64,000 nucleotides of DNA from Lactobacillus isalae (GCF_947539375.1 NZ_OX443569.1:310001-374000); one strand, 5' to 3'. Counted from the first letter of the stretch, positions 43,239-52,872 are shown. Made by a program: numbers and translations. Notes: a model not told the origin generated them from the sequence alone.

Positions 43239-44366
43239 GTTGAATAGAAAATTAATTTTTCTCAATTTATTTTCTTTAAGCCAGCTCCAAGCGAGATGTA
43301 GTAAGTAGGCGGAAGAAAATGATAAGATCCAGGTTAAAATCCACGTTCCCAAAAATGTTAAAAAGGGATGGTAATGAGCGTGAAACTGCATATTAAGGCC
43401 TCGCCAAATAAGCTGATTCCAAAATACATTAGAGAGATAGGCACGGTAAGCATAAATAGCTAAAAAATGAAAAACTTTTAAGCTAGTCTTAGAATTCTTT
43501 TTTACTTGATGGAGACAAAAAGTAGCAATAAGAGCAATCACAGCCAAAGCGTAAAATGTCATGGATGGTTTATAGTATGGAGCATTATTGAAATTGATTG
43601 GATGACCGAAACTTTGTAGTTCAATATTGGTCCAAATTAAGCAAATAATAAAAATAATACTAAGTAGCCACCAAAATTTGGTTAGAAATGCGTTGACACA
43701 ATTACGTAATTGCCAGGCTAAAACTCCATAAACGCCATAGATGAAAAATGAAATAAAGATTCTATCTAGTAAGTACCAATCATTTTGATGGATACCATGA
43801 AAAACATAGGTGTCATAGAACCAGAGCCAGGAAAAATAAAGTATGAAGGTGATAATTGCAATAATTTCCCCACGCTTTGCGTTATTCCCAACATAACGAC
43901 TGAGTACCCAAAAGAATGGCATTATGATGATAAATTGCAACATCATTGTATTGTACCAAAGATGTGGCGCTGCATTTCCATTAATAAATTGCCAGCAAAA
44001 AGTTTGAAAGTTATGATATTTGGTTATTTGTTGTTCCCATGGCATTCCGAGTAGATAAACCAAAGTCCACCAGATAGTTGGAACAAATAGGTTAGACCAG
44101 TTAGCACGAAAATACTGTTGATATGAAAAATTATCTTTTAAATCGCTGACTCTAATTGTTGTGTATAAAATACCAAAAATAAAAGCCGGGGCCGTATATT
44201 TAACTAAATTATATAAAATACAAAAAATATCTTGTGTATGGATTGGTTGTCCAGTATTCATAACCATTGGCATAATAGGTTGTGCCATGACGGCAGTACA
44301 GGCGAAAACTTTTAAATAGTCACCAATATCTGCTATTTTAAATGATGAAAATTGATATTTTTTCAT
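43236..44366 (-). CDS. Membrane acyltransferase family 3-like protein
   Basis: 376 aa with about ten membrane segments. DIGDYLKVFACTAVMAQPI at the N-terminus takes the place of the usual KGIAI(I)xVVxxH motif of acyltransferase-3 proteins; the motif His is not seen, being replaced by Gln in MAQP. The helix spacing and WWTLVYLLG/NGNAAPHLWYNTMMLQ loop fit the family. It may acetylate a wall sugar, or be a relative that lost this activity. Confidence 0.75.
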   Translation of the reverse strand: MKKYQFSSFKIADIGDYLKVFACTAVMAQPIMPMVMNTGQPIHTQDIFCILYNLVKYTAPAFIFGILYTTIRVSDLKDNFSYQQYFRANWSNLFVPTIWWTLVYLLGMPWEQQITKYHNFQTFCWQFINGNAAPHLWYNTMMLQFIIIMPFFWVLSRYVGNNAKRGEIIAIITFILYFSWLWFYDTYVFHGIHQNDWYLLDRIFISFFIYGVYGVLAWQLRNCVNAFLTKFWWLLSIIFIICLIWTNIELQSFGHPINFNNAPYYKPSMTFYALAVIALIATFCLHQVKKNSKTSLKVFHFLAIYAYRAYLSNVFWNQLIWRGLNMQFHAHYHPFLTFLGTWILTWILSFSSAYLLHLAWSWLKENKLRKINFLFN

Positions 44367-44649
44367 GAATTCATCCTCTTTTAATTAGAGAAAATATGTA
44401 GAAGCTCATTTTTAATATAGGTACTTTTTAGAAAAAAGACAAGTTTGCTATAAGAATTTACTTAACAATTATTAAAATTTGAACTAAGATATAGGCGACT
44501 GATCGAAACTTCTCCTCCTAAGAAGTGTAACAATTTATTTTTCTTCATTAGATCATGTTAAGCTGCAGTCATAACTGATTGCAGCTTTTTATTTTAGAAC
44601 AATAAAGGATTAAAATTAAAATGTTATTTCTAATAAAGAAGGTATAAAA
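44367..44649. other. 283-bp region without a gene, containing an orphan terminator
   Basis: No reading frame with start and ribosome site is seen on either strand. A clear terminator-like hairpin lies at 44560-44593 with no gene directly before it on that strand. It could end a short RNA made within 44400-44590, or be left from a lost gene. Confidence 0.5.
44560..44593 (+). terminator. Orphan terminator
   Basis: Stem AAGCTGCAGTCA/TGATTGCAGCTT (one G-T pair), loop TAAC, T5. Confidence 0.75.
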
Positions 44650-45312
44650 ATGAATGTAGAAGAAGCAATTTTAACTCGGCATGCAGTTCGCCTATTTAAT
44701 CCAGATGATAAAATTTCCAGAGAAAGTTTAGATAAAATTGTTGAGTTAGCACAACATGCACCTTCATGGGTAGATTCACAACCTTGGAAAGTGTACATTG
44801 CGACAGGTAAAACTTTAGCAGCAATTAAAAAGCGTCATGCTGAAAATGTTAAGAATGGGGTTAAAGCAAATCCAGATTGGCCAACTACTCACCGAGAAGA
44901 CTGGGCTAAGTTTCCAAGAGAAAATATGTTAAAGCATAATGAAGCAACAGCAAAATTTTGGGAGAATCCTGACTTATCTAATCTGACACGGCAAGAATTA
45001 CAAATCTGTCTTTATGATGCACCAGTAATTTGCTACTTAACAATTCCTAAGGATTCCAATCAGTGGTCAGACTATGACTTAGGGGCTTTTAGCCAAACTT
45101 TGATGCTAGCAGCCAAAGGAATGGGAATTGATTCAATGCCGGCTTATGAAATCGTAAAGTTTCCAGAATCTGTTAAAGAGATTATGAATATTCCAGACTC
45201 TGAATGGTTAGCAATGGGAATTGCTTTGGGATACGCTGATATGGCTACTAGAGTAAACGAATACCGTGCTCCGCGTGTAGCACTCGACGAGATGCTAAAA
45301 ATTAAGGACTAA
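44650..45312 (+). CDS. Nitroreductase family protein (FMN), copy 2
   Basis: 220 aa paralogue of the protein at 10761: HAVRLFNPDDK, PSWVDSQPWKVYIA, DLGAFSQTLMLAAKGMGIDSMPAYE and MGIALGYADM match position by position. AAGAAGGTATAAAA precedes the ATG. Substrate unknown; likely a flavin-dependent reductase. Confidence 0.9.
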   Translation: MNVEEAILTRHAVRLFNPDDKISRESLDKIVELAQHAPSWVDSQPWKVYIATGKTLAAIKKRHAENVKNGVKANPDWPTTHREDWAKFPRENMLKHNEATAKFWENPDLSNLTRQELQICLYDAPVICYLTIPKDSNQWSDYDLGAFSQTLMLAAKGMGIDSMPAYEIVKFPESVKEIMNIPDSEWLAMGIALGYADMATRVNEYRAPRVALDEMLKIKD

Positions 45313-45341
45313 AAAAGACGCCACGTTGGGGCGTCTTTTTG
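45312..45341 (+). terminator. Terminator after nitroreductase copy 2
   Basis: Stem AAAAAGACGCC/GGCGTCTTTTT (45312-45322 with 45330-45340). Confidence 0.85.
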
Positions 45342-45351
45342 GTAAGAATAA

Positions 45352-45912
45352 TTAATGAAGGGATGCAGTCTTTTGGGCCTGCATTTTTTCTTGCATTTGT
45401 TTTTGTAATTTTTGCATATCTTTGGTTGAGAGAGTTCTCCAGTTCGAAGGAAGAGTAAAAATATATTCTCGATGCTTCAACTCATTGTTATGACTAAATA
45501 CATTAAACATAATCCGACTAAAATTATCTTTGTAAACATAGCGAGTAGTTCTTATCTTAAGACTAGCTGTTTTACCCTGCTTAATTTTAGTTGAAACCTT
45601 ATCTAGTTTAATTGCTTTAGGCTTTTTTTGATCATTGTTGGTCTTATACAAGTATACTTTTTCTGTTCCGTTACCTAGAGGTTGATAAAGGAGAATTGGA
45701 AGAGCTGAGTTAGCGCTTGAAACTAGAGTTTGAGTAGAAGATACAGTTTTAGTTTTCATTCCCCAGTGATTGTAGTCATGTGCAACAATACCAAGAATAC
45801 AGAGTGAAGTAATAACTAAGGAAATCCATGAAACTAGGGTGTGTCCTTTGCCAGGGATAACATTGAAGTAAATAAATAAAATTGCTGCGAGAATTAAAAT
45901 TACGATTATCAT
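45352..45912 (-). CDS. DUF4811-like membrane protein, partner of the MFS pump
   Basis: 186 aa. Two hydrophobic segments lie at residues ~2-18 and ~25-43, then a polar outer domain (QTLVSSANSALPILLYQPLGNGTEKVYLYKT). Genes of this type commonly follow LmrB-like drug pumps in lactobacilli and are annotated DUF4811. The start codon overlaps the pump's stop, so both are made from one mRNA. Function unknown. Confidence 0.75.
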   Translation of the reverse strand: MIIVILILAAILFIYFNVIPGKGHTLVSWISLVITSLCILGIVAHDYNHWGMKTKTVSSTQTLVSSANSALPILLYQPLGNGTEKVYLYKTNNDQKKPKAIKLDKVSTKIKQGKTASLKIRTTRYVYKDNFSRIMFNVFSHNNELKHREYIFTLPSNWRTLSTKDMQKLQKQMQEKMQAQKTASLH

Positions 45913-47384
45913 TAGCCATTCACCTCTTCTTGATTCTCACGTGCACGGTTGCCCTTCTTTAAGAAGAAAGCAAGCACTAGAGCAACTAAAGCAAAGACAA
46001 TGCTCATTGCAAATGAAGCGTGGAATCCATCTAAAGTTGCATTGATTGCTTGATTTTTATATTGAAGTGGAAGGGTATGAAGTAGTTCTTTTGCCGGCAT
46101 ATGGTTGTTGGTTGTAGTGGTTAAAATTGAAACTAAAATAGCAGTACCAATTGAACTTAGAACCTGTCTAAAAGTATTGTTAACGGCTGTTCCGTGTGAA
46201 ATTTTGTCTAGCGGCAAAGAGTTCATCCCGGATGTAGTTACATTCATCATTACTAAAGCTACTCCGACCATTCGAATAGCATAAAGAACGATAATCATAG
46301 TATATGAACTTTGTTCAGTTAAAAATACAAATGGAATAGTACCTAGCGTTAAGAGTGTCATACCAGTAATCGCCATTTTACGGGCGCCATATTTATCAAA
46401 TAAACGTCCAGTGATAGGAGACATAATTCCAATCATTAAGGCACCAGGTAATAACATTAAACCTGAGTGAAAGGCTGAAACGCCACGCAAATTTTGAATA
46501 TATAATGGAAGCACCATTTCAATTCCGACCATTGCTAGGTTAGTGATTCCACTTAGAGCAGCAGCTAAAGAAAATTCAAAGTGTTTAAAGACAGTAATAT
46601 CTAAGAAGGGATCTTCCATCTTTAATTGACGAATTCCAAAAAGAATAACGAATACAATCCCGACACCGATAAATCCTAAAATTTCTGGATTAGTCCATCC
46701 CTTATTACCAGCTTCTGAAAAGCCGTAAAGTAAACTACCAAAACCAACAGTAGAACTTGTTACTGACCAGATATCAATTTTTTCTTTCTTAGTTGGCAGA
46801 ACATCTTTAATTAAGAAGAAAGCTAAGATGATAACGACGCCGGCAATTGGAGCAATAATGCTGAATAGGTAACGCCAAGAAAGGTTATCAACAATCCAAC
46901 CTGACAAAGTTGGTCCAATAGCTGGTGCTAGGCCAATAACGATACCAACTGTTCCCATAGCAGCACCACGCTTATTAGCTGGAAAGATGGAGAGCATAAT
47001 AGTTTGAAGAAGTGGCATCGTAACGCCAACGCCGAGTCCTTGAATAATTCTTCCAGTTAGTAAAGTTCCAAAATTTGGAGCAATTGCAGCTGTTACAGTT
47101 CCAATGAAGAAAACTGACATCGCTGTCAAATACATTTTTCTTGAGCCAAAGCGATTAATTAACCAAGCTGAGATCGGGATCATAACTCCATTAACTAACA
47201 AAAATGCAGTTGAAAGCCATTCAGCAGTTGCAGTGCTGATATGAAAGGAACGCATAATTGAAGGAAGAGCCGTTGCAAGTAAGGTTCCGTTTAAAACTGT
47301 ACAGAAAGAACCAATGATCAATACTAAAACAAGCAAGTTTCGATTATAGGCTTTTCCGTGAATATCGGTTGGTTGTTTATCCAT
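45912..47384 (-). CDS. DHA2-type (14-segment) multidrug MFS transporter
   Basis: About 490 aa from ATG 47384 (AAAGGAAAATTCAA before it). Fourteen hydrophobic segments; TALPSIMRSF near 40, WLINRFGSRKMYLT (motif A) near 82, GRIIQGLGVGVTMPLLQT and GPTLSGWIVDNLSWRYLF (motif C area) mark an LmrB/EmrB-like H+-coupled drug exporter. A MerR-type gene lies divergently upstream and is the likely regulator. Confidence 0.93.
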   Translation of the reverse strand: MDKQPTDIHGKAYNRNLLVLVLIIGSFCTVLNGTLLATALPSIMRSFHISTATAEWLSTAFLLVNGVMIPISAWLINRFGSRKMYLTAMSVFFIGTVTAAIAPNFGTLLTGRIIQGLGVGVTMPLLQTIMLSIFPANKRGAAMGTVGIVIGLAPAIGPTLSGWIVDNLSWRYLFSIIAPIAGVVIILAFFLIKDVLPTKKEKIDIWSVTSSTVGFGSLLYGFSEAGNKGWTNPEILGFIGVGIVFVILFGIRQLKMEDPFLDITVFKHFEFSLAAALSGITNLAMVGIEMVLPLYIQNLRGVSAFHSGLMLLPGALMIGIMSPITGRLFDKYGARKMAITGMTLLTLGTIPFVFLTEQSSYTMIIVLYAIRMVGVALVMMNVTTSGMNSLPLDKISHGTAVNNTFRQVLSSIGTAILVSILTTTTNNHMPAKELLHTLPLQYKNQAINATLDGFHASFAMSIVFALVALVLAFFLKKGNRARENQEEVNG

Positions 47385-47556
47385 TTGAATTTTCCTTTCT
47401 ATTGTCAAAAAATCTTACAAACTATAAAAACTATATTCTTAAATAATATCTTTGTCAAATTATCTTACATTGAGGTAAAAATATTTAACATATATATTGT
47501 AAAAACTGATATAAGCTATTACACTATAAATAAGATTACGGGGTAAGGAATTAATA

Positions 47557-48012
47557 ATGGAATCAAAAAAGATACTTCATAACGTTTTTCAAAATATTGA
47601 AGTAGGAATTGGCGAAGTTAGCAACGTAGTTGGTGTGTCTCAAAGACAATTACGCTATTGGGAAGAAAAAGGCTATATTAAGCCCGTTTCTGATAATAAT
47701 AGTGGTGTCAGAAGATATAATTTATCAACGCTTTACTTAATTGTTTTTATTAAAGAACAACTTGATAAGGGATTTACATTAGCAGCAGCTTTTGAGAGTT
47801 CAAAAAATATTAGCGTAAAGAGTAAAATTGTACGCACTTTTTTTGAACATACTTTTAATGATGTAAAAATTACCAATCCTGATAAGGGATATGGTGAAAT
47901 TGACCTAGGTGAATTACGGACTGACGATGATAAAATGTATCATTTCAAGGGTGTTGTTGATGAGCGTGGTCGATATGTAAAAATTGATGATAAAAAAGGA
48001 AGCATCGAATAA
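47557..48012 (+). CDS. MerR-family regulator
   Basis: 151 aa. N-terminal MerR helix-turn-helix: EVSNVVGVSQRQLRYWEEKGYIKPV, then SGVRRYNLSTLYLIVFIKEQLDKGFTLAAAF. The C-terminal half is short and has no cysteine metal site, so the inducer is likely a small organic compound or none. It is divergent from the MFS/DUF4811 genes, which it probably controls. Confidence 0.9.
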   Translation: MESKKILHNVFQNIEVGIGEVSNVVGVSQRQLRYWEEKGYIKPVSDNNSGVRRYNLSTLYLIVFIKEQLDKGFTLAAAFESSKNISVKSKIVRTFFEHTFNDVKITNPDKGYGEIDLGELRTDDDKMYHFKGVVDERGRYVKIDDKKGSIE

Positions 48013-48028
48013 ATGATGCTTCCTTTTT
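47999..48028 (+). terminator. Terminator of the MerR gene
   Basis: Stem GGAAGCATC/GATGCTTCC (47999-48007 with 48015-48023), T5; its 5' arm overlaps the end of the coding region. Confidence 0.85.
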
Positions 48029-48075
48029 AGGACAAGTCGATATTGTTTTTATTTCTATAAGTACATTAATGATAT

Positions 48076-49830
48076 TTATTTGCTAAAGCCAGCCTCATAC
48101 CAAACATTAACCGAAGGTCTCAATGACCATCCAGTTACTTTACTGTTAACAGCAGCTACAGAGTAAGCACTGCTAGTTGGAATTACGTAAGCTTTTTTAT
48201 ACATCCATCTTTGCCATTCATGGAATTTTTGAACTCGATATTGTTTATTAAAAGCTTTTGCAGAATCAATTTCATCTAATAACTTAGTGTTAGTTGGAGA
48301 AACAAACCGAGCAAAATTATATTGCATTTTTTCGCCATAAAAAATACTTGGAGAAGGATCTCCCGGAGCACTCCAACTCCCTTCTAGTACATCAATTTTA
48401 GGATCGCTTGATTTAACAGCATCCACCCAGCGATTGAATTCCATTGGACGACCACCAAGAAATTTTACATTTAGACCAACTTTTTTCCATTGTTGGATAT
48501 AATTACGCCAGATAGCTTCACTATTTTCATTAGATCCGCGAACTGCTAAGTTAATTACTAGTGGCTTACCATTGGGTTGTCTTCTATAGAGTGCACCAGG
48601 TGCTTTTTTGTAACCAGCTTTGTCTAGTAGCGCGTTTGCTTTATTCAAATTATATGAATAAGTTGGAATGTTTTTGTCGTAATAAGGGGTAAATTGTGAA
48701 GGAATTAAAGAATTAATTCTGTAATTTAATCCGTGATAGAAACGCTTATTGATAACATCAATGTTCATAGCATATGCCATAGCTTTTCTTAAAGCGGGAT
48801 TATTCATCTTCGCATGTGGATTTTCTACATTTTTACCTAGTTTTGCATCCCATTTACCAACTTTGAAAGCTAGGTAGTCATAGTTAGATGTCTTTTTACC
48901 AACGAAATTAACATCTTTTGTATTTTTTACTTGTTCCCATTGAGAACTTAAAACTCCAGCAACATCAAATTTTTTACTTTTGATTGCTTGTGATACGTTA
49001 GAACTAGTAATATTTGACATATAGATATGCTCAAAATTTGGTTTTCCACGCCAGTAATATGGATTTCTTGACCAGCTAGTTGATTGGCCTTGAACAGTTT
49101 TGTCCATTTTGTAAGGGCCAAAGTAGAGCGGATGCTTCCTAATTTGGTCACTAGAAACTAGTTTGTCGAAAGGTACCTTCTTCAAGTAATGATAAGGAGC
49201 GGCATGTTCCCAATAAAATCCATTAGCTGTGTTTAGCATAGCTGGGTTTAATTCTTTAAAATGAAGCACTAAAGTTTTTCCGTTAGGACCATCCGGCATT
49301 TCGATGCCTGAAATATTTTTGGCTTTTCCTGAATGATACTCAGCCATTCCTTTAATATCTTCAAGTGTAGAAGTATATTGGGTAGTATGTACTTTAGGGT
49401 TAGCTAAAATTTCGTAAGCGTACTCTAAATCTTTAGCAACTACCGGTTTCCCATCTGACCAGCGAACTTTCTTTTTAACTTTGATTTTAGCAGTATTGTT
49501 ATTATGGTTTAAAGTTAGACTCGCAGCTCCTTTATTAGTGATTTGATACTGATCATTAATATCAAATAATGGTTCATCCCCGGGTGCAGCAGCTTCGGAA
49601 TCAGGAGTAGTATCTGCAATTTCTGCAGAAAAAATTCCGGTAAACGGTGAGTCGTTTTCCAAAGCATACGTCAAAGTTCCGCCTTTTTTAATTTGTTTTT
49701 TGGGAACGGTTTGAGCAAACTTAATCGCCTGATTACTCGAATCAGTTTTCTTGGCCCCGCAAGCTGTCGACAAAATGGTGAGTGAACTTGCGAGAGCTAC
49801 ATACAGCAGTTTGGATTTTGACATTTTCAT
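48076..49830 (-). CDS. Oligopeptide ABC transporter substrate-binding lipoprotein (OppA-like)
   Basis: 584 aa from ATG 49830 with AAAGGAG before it. A signal peptide with lipobox LSTAC places Cys near residue 24, anchoring it to the outer face of the membrane. Family SBP_bac_5 features: GGTLTYALENDSPFTGIF, VRWSDGKPVVAKDLEYAYE, HPLYFGPYKM, NPALRKAMAYAMN. No OppBCDF genes are adjacent, so it must use a transporter from elsewhere. A T-box leader precedes it, so expression should rise when an amino acid runs short. Confidence 0.92.
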   Translation of the reverse strand: MKMSKSKLLYVALASSLTILSTACGAKKTDSSNQAIKFAQTVPKKQIKKGGTLTYALENDSPFTGIFSAEIADTTPDSEAAAPGDEPLFDINDQYQITNKGAASLTLNHNNNTAKIKVKKKVRWSDGKPVVAKDLEYAYEILANPKVHTTQYTSTLEDIKGMAEYHSGKAKNISGIEMPDGPNGKTLVLHFKELNPAMLNTANGFYWEHAAPYHYLKKVPFDKLVSSDQIRKHPLYFGPYKMDKTVQGQSTSWSRNPYYWRGKPNFEHIYMSNITSSNVSQAIKSKKFDVAGVLSSQWEQVKNTKDVNFVGKKTSNYDYLAFKVGKWDAKLGKNVENPHAKMNNPALRKAMAYAMNIDVINKRFYHGLNYRINSLIPSQFTPYYDKNIPTYSYNLNKANALLDKAGYKKAPGALYRRQPNGKPLVINLAVRGSNENSEAIWRNYIQQWKKVGLNVKFLGGRPMEFNRWVDAVKSSDPKIDVLEGSWSAPGDPSPSIFYGEKMQYNFARFVSPTNTKLLDEIDSAKAFNKQYRVQKFHEWQRWMYKKAYVIPTSSAYSVAAVNSKVTGWSLRPSVNVWYEAGFSK

Positions 49831-49878
49831 ATAAAATTCTCCTTTCGTCAAAAATCCAATAACAGCATGATTAAGAAA

Positions 49879-50175
49879 ACAAAAAGACGCCCCATTAGAT
49901 CACTTGATCCAATAGGGCGTCTTGTCGCTGTACCACCTATTTTTACTAGAAAACTAGTCTTTAAATAACGTACGGTTCAATACAAAAGAACGATACGCCG
50001 TCGCTATAAAGGGCTGTCCCTTAAACTACTCTAAATCGTAGTTTACGCTCAAAGGTGATTTTCATTAAGAGCCTACCTATTTCTTCACACCAACCAGAAA
50101 TTCTCTGCAAGGGTGGTTTCTTAATTACTTTTCCTTATCAAAGCTGTTTGATAATAATGTTTGTGCTCATAATAA
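49879..50175 (-). ncRNA. T-box riboswitch leader of the OppA-like gene
   Basis: Read on the minus strand, the T-box core AATAGGTGGTACAGCG (49941-49926) is followed by the terminator stem AAGACGCCCTATT/AATGGGGCGTCTT and T5. Upstream, GGTTGGTGTGAAGAAAT is the distal stem I loop, and TGAAAATCACCTTTGAG holds the specifier loop. By alignment to the usual GAAN-codon-ACC pattern the specifier is ATC (Ile) at 50059-50057; a shift by one to two bases would give other codons. Uncharged tRNA would favour the antiterminator and turn on OppA. Confidence 0.88.
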
Positions 50176-50512
50176 TACGCCGATTTGAAAATAAGTCAAT
50201 AATAAATTATATTTTTCTTATTTTTAATATAAATAATATTTTATGATTGCCTGATAAATTACAATTTGGTAAATGCAAAAAAATTAAGAAGAGATTTATA
50301 AATATATACTAGTTTTGCAAAAAAGTTGTTATTTATAATAATGCTGTATGTAAAGAAAAAAGAGTGTATATAAAATTTGTTTGCTGTGATTTATTAAAAT
50401 AACGTTATTTAATTTGATGGAAATATTATGAAAATGTAAGCAAAAAAGAAGATTTTTTTATTAAATAGGCTTATACTTATGGATGATTAGTGATAGAAAG
50501 GAACTATATACT
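50176..50512. other. 337-bp intergenic region without a recognised gene
   Basis: Very AT-rich. It should contain the promoter of the T-box transcript on the minus strand and that of the PNPOx-like gene on the plus strand. No ORF with ribosome site and no strong hairpin is seen. Confidence 0.5.
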
Positions 50513-50878
50513 ATGAAAAAATTAGATACAAATAAATTAACTGACAAGCAAGCAGATCTTTTTAAGAATAATTTAGTTTACATTGCTACTGTTGATGAAA
50601 ACGGTAATCCACAAGTTGGTCCTAAAGGTTCAATGACTGTATTAGATCCAAGTCATATGCAATATCTTGAAAAAACAAAAGGCGCAGCTTTTGAAAATAT
50701 TAAAAATGGTTCTAAAGTAGCATTAGTTGCAGCAGATGTTCCTTCTCATACTGCCGTACAAGTTTTGGCTACTCCACATGTTCACGAAGATGACGAATAT
50801 GCCAAGAAAATCGTTTCTGGAACCGATACTCCTAATGCATATGTAGTAGTATTAGATATTGACGAAATTTTTGAATAA
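50513..50878 (+). CDS. Pyridoxamine 5'-phosphate oxidase-like flavin protein
   Basis: 121 aa from ATG 50513 (GAAAGGAAC upstream). Split-barrel pattern: NLVYIATVDENGNPQVGPKG, KGAAFENIKNGSKVALVAADV and a C-terminal YVVVLDIDEIFE strand. Family members bind FMN or F420; the true PNPOx active-site residues are not evident, so function is open. Confidence 0.82.
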   Translation: MKKLDTNKLTDKQADLFKNNLVYIATVDENGNPQVGPKGSMTVLDPSHMQYLEKTKGAAFENIKNGSKVALVAADVPSHTAVQVLATPHVHEDDEYAKKIVSGTDTPNAYVVVLDIDEIFE

Positions 50879-50915
50879 TTAAAAGTTATTCTGCGTGTAA
50901 TTTGAATAAATTAAG

Positions 50916-50954
50916 AAAGACTGAGTATTGATAAAATACTTAGTCTTTTTTTGC
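50916..50954 (+). terminator. Terminator after the PNPOx-like gene
   Basis: Stem AAAGACTGAGTATT/AATACTTAGTCTTT (one G-T pair) and T-run. Confidence 0.85.
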
Positions 50955-51036
50955 TAGATAACTTGCTTATTTTTTATATTAATGTAAGATTAAAATTAAT
51001 TGAATTAAATTATATGATTAAAAGGAGAAAATAAAA

Positions 51037-52353
51037 ATGGGTGCTTTATCAGAACAAGAACTAGCAGCTTTCTCTGCAGATTTTAATAAAGACAATAAAA
51101 ATAAAGTAGCATCTCGCGCTGCTCGTCAAAATGGATTATTTGAAGCTTCATTTAATGATGATGTTTCAAAGCGGTTAAATCATACATTTTCAACCGAACT
51201 TGATATTGGTGGGGTAACTGACCAAAAACATTCTGGTCGCTGCTGGGAATTTGCAACATTAAATGTTTTACGTCATCATTTTGGTAAGAAATATCACGTT
51301 AAAGATTTTACTTTCTCACAAGCATATAACTTCTTTTGGGATAAAATTGAAAGAGCAAATGCCTTTTATGATAGCATGATTCGTTTGGCAGATAAGTCAA
51401 TTGATGATCGTGAAGTTGAGACTTGGCTTAATTTTGCAGGTCAAGACGGTGGTCTATGGCAAATGGCAATTAATTTGGTTAAAAAATATGGAGTGGTTCC
51501 TTCATATGCAATGCCAGAGAATGCTACATCAAACAACACCACTGCATTAATTGATTCTTTGGCTCGTAAGGAAAGAAAAGATGCGTTAGTATTACGTAAG
51601 TTAGTTCAAGAAGGTAAGCTCGAAGAAGCAGAAAAGGCTAAGAAAGAGTTTTTAAATGAAGTTTACCGAATGGCTGCAGTAGCTTTGGGTGAGCCACCTA
51701 AGAAGTTTGATTTAGAATATCGAGATGATGATAAAAAATATCATTTAGAAAAAGATCTCACTCCACGCCAATTTGCCGAAAAGTATCTGAAAGATTTTAA
51801 TTGGGATGATTATGTTGTTTTGTTAAACTCACCTAACTATGATTACAACAAACGTTATCACCAAGGTTTATATGATAACGTTGCTGGCGGTCAACCAATT
51901 ACGGGCTTGAATGTACCAATTGAAGTTTTAGCAAGAGCAGCTGCAGCACAATTAAAGGATGGCAAAGCAGTTATTTTTGGAAACGATGTTTTAAAGCAGA
52001 TGGAGCGTAAAACTGGTTTCCTTGATACTGAGCTATATAAGACTGATGATCTGTTTGACGTTGATACGCAAATGAGTAAGGCTGATCGGTTAGCTACTGG
52101 TGAAGGCTCTGCAACACACGATATGACCTTAGTCGGTGTTGATGAAGACAATGGTGAGATTCGCAAGTGGAAGGTTGAAAATTCTTGGGGCGATAAATAT
52201 GGTCATAAGGGTTTCTACGAAATGAGCCAGAAGTGGTTTGAAGAATATGTTTACGACGTAGTTGTTGATAAGAAATACTTACCTGAAGACATAGTTAAAC
52301 TCTGGGAAGAGCCAGCTATTGATTTGAAACCTTGGGCACATATTGGCTTATAA
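51037..52353 (+). CDS. C1B cysteine peptidase (PepC/PepE/PepG group)
   Basis: 438 aa. Catalytic Cys in SGRCWEFATLN near residue 69, with Gln in VTDQKHSG before it. His in THDMTLVGVDED near 361, and Asn-Ser-Trp in KVENSWGDKYG. The length (438, not ~449) and the E after CW point to the PepE/PepG endopeptidase branch known in Lactobacillus helveticus rather than aminopeptidase C; this is an inference. Cytoplasmic peptide breakdown. Confidence 0.9.
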   Translation: MGALSEQELAAFSADFNKDNKNKVASRAARQNGLFEASFNDDVSKRLNHTFSTELDIGGVTDQKHSGRCWEFATLNVLRHHFGKKYHVKDFTFSQAYNFFWDKIERANAFYDSMIRLADKSIDDREVETWLNFAGQDGGLWQMAINLVKKYGVVPSYAMPENATSNNTTALIDSLARKERKDALVLRKLVQEGKLEEAEKAKKEFLNEVYRMAAVALGEPPKKFDLEYRDDDKKYHLEKDLTPRQFAEKYLKDFNWDDYVVLLNSPNYDYNKRYHQGLYDNVAGGQPITGLNVPIEVLARAAAAQLKDGKAVIFGNDVLKQMERKTGFLDTELYKTDDLFDVDTQMSKADRLATGEGSATHDMTLVGVDEDNGEIRKWKVENSWGDKYGHKGFYEMSQKWFEEYVYDVVVDKKYLPEDIVKLWEEPAIDLKPWAHIGL

Positions 52354-52370
52354 ACACCAGTAATTTAGAG

Positions 52371-52420
52371 TATCAAAAAGACTTTCTTTCTATAGTTTTA
52401 GAGAGAAAGTCTTTTTGATA
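52371..52420 (+). terminator. Terminator after the cysteine peptidase gene
   Basis: A long stem TATCAAAAAGACTTTCT/AGAAAGTCTTTTTGATA, 20-bp region with one mismatch. Confidence 0.85.
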
Positions 52421-52482
52421 GGTAAAAGTGAGACAGAAAAATTATTTGATCATCCTAATTTGTAATTTTTTCCGACACCATT

Positions 52483-52872
52483 TTATTTACAAAGTAATTG
52501 CTGTATTAGATAATTTATAACTTTATCAGTTTGTTGATTTAACCAAATAGAGTTAGGAAGTTGATATTTTATTGGCTTATTTGAATTCATTTTTTGAAAA
52601 ATAAAATTTATTCTTTCGACTTGGTCATATTTAAAAATTTTTCTTATTTCTAACCAGCATGAGCTATTGTTACAGAATAACAATAGAATTTGATTTTGAT
52701 TTTTTACAAAATATCTAAATGTATTTGAGTAAGAAGATAAGGTGATTGTCTTCTTTTTTGTTTCAGCAATTATATCATTTTGGGTTTGCAATTTTCTTCG
52801 ATCTTGTTCAAGTGAAGCTTGAATTTGATCTATTAATTGATGGTTGTTGAATGTATTATTTGTATTTTTCAT
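52483..52872 (-). CDS. TetR-type ligand-domain protein without DNA-binding domain
   Basis: 129 aa. The pattern LEQDRRKLQTQN...QILLLFCNNSSCWLEIRKIF is parallel to the C-terminal domains of the two genes that follow upstream on the same strand (KKDRKLLEK...ILLLLSQNGDI; EEDRAKLQK...LVSLLSSNGDI). No helix-turn-helix is present, and no strong ribosome site precedes this start. A short frame MSTKNEKYK then stop overlaps the start region, which would fit an internal deletion or frameshift. Either a decayed TetR gene or a protein that only dimerises with its relatives. Confidence 0.6.
   Translation of the reverse strand: MKNTNNTFNNHQLIDQIQASLEQDRRKLQTQNDIIAETKKKTITLSSYSNTFRYFVKNQNQILLLFCNNSSCWLEIRKIFKYDQVERINFIFQKMNSNKPIKYQLPNSIWLNQQTDKVINYLIQQLLCK

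Noticed and set aside
10761-45312. The two nitroreductase genes as a recent duplication event
   Set aside because: They share motifs but differ in most residues; they look like old paralogues.
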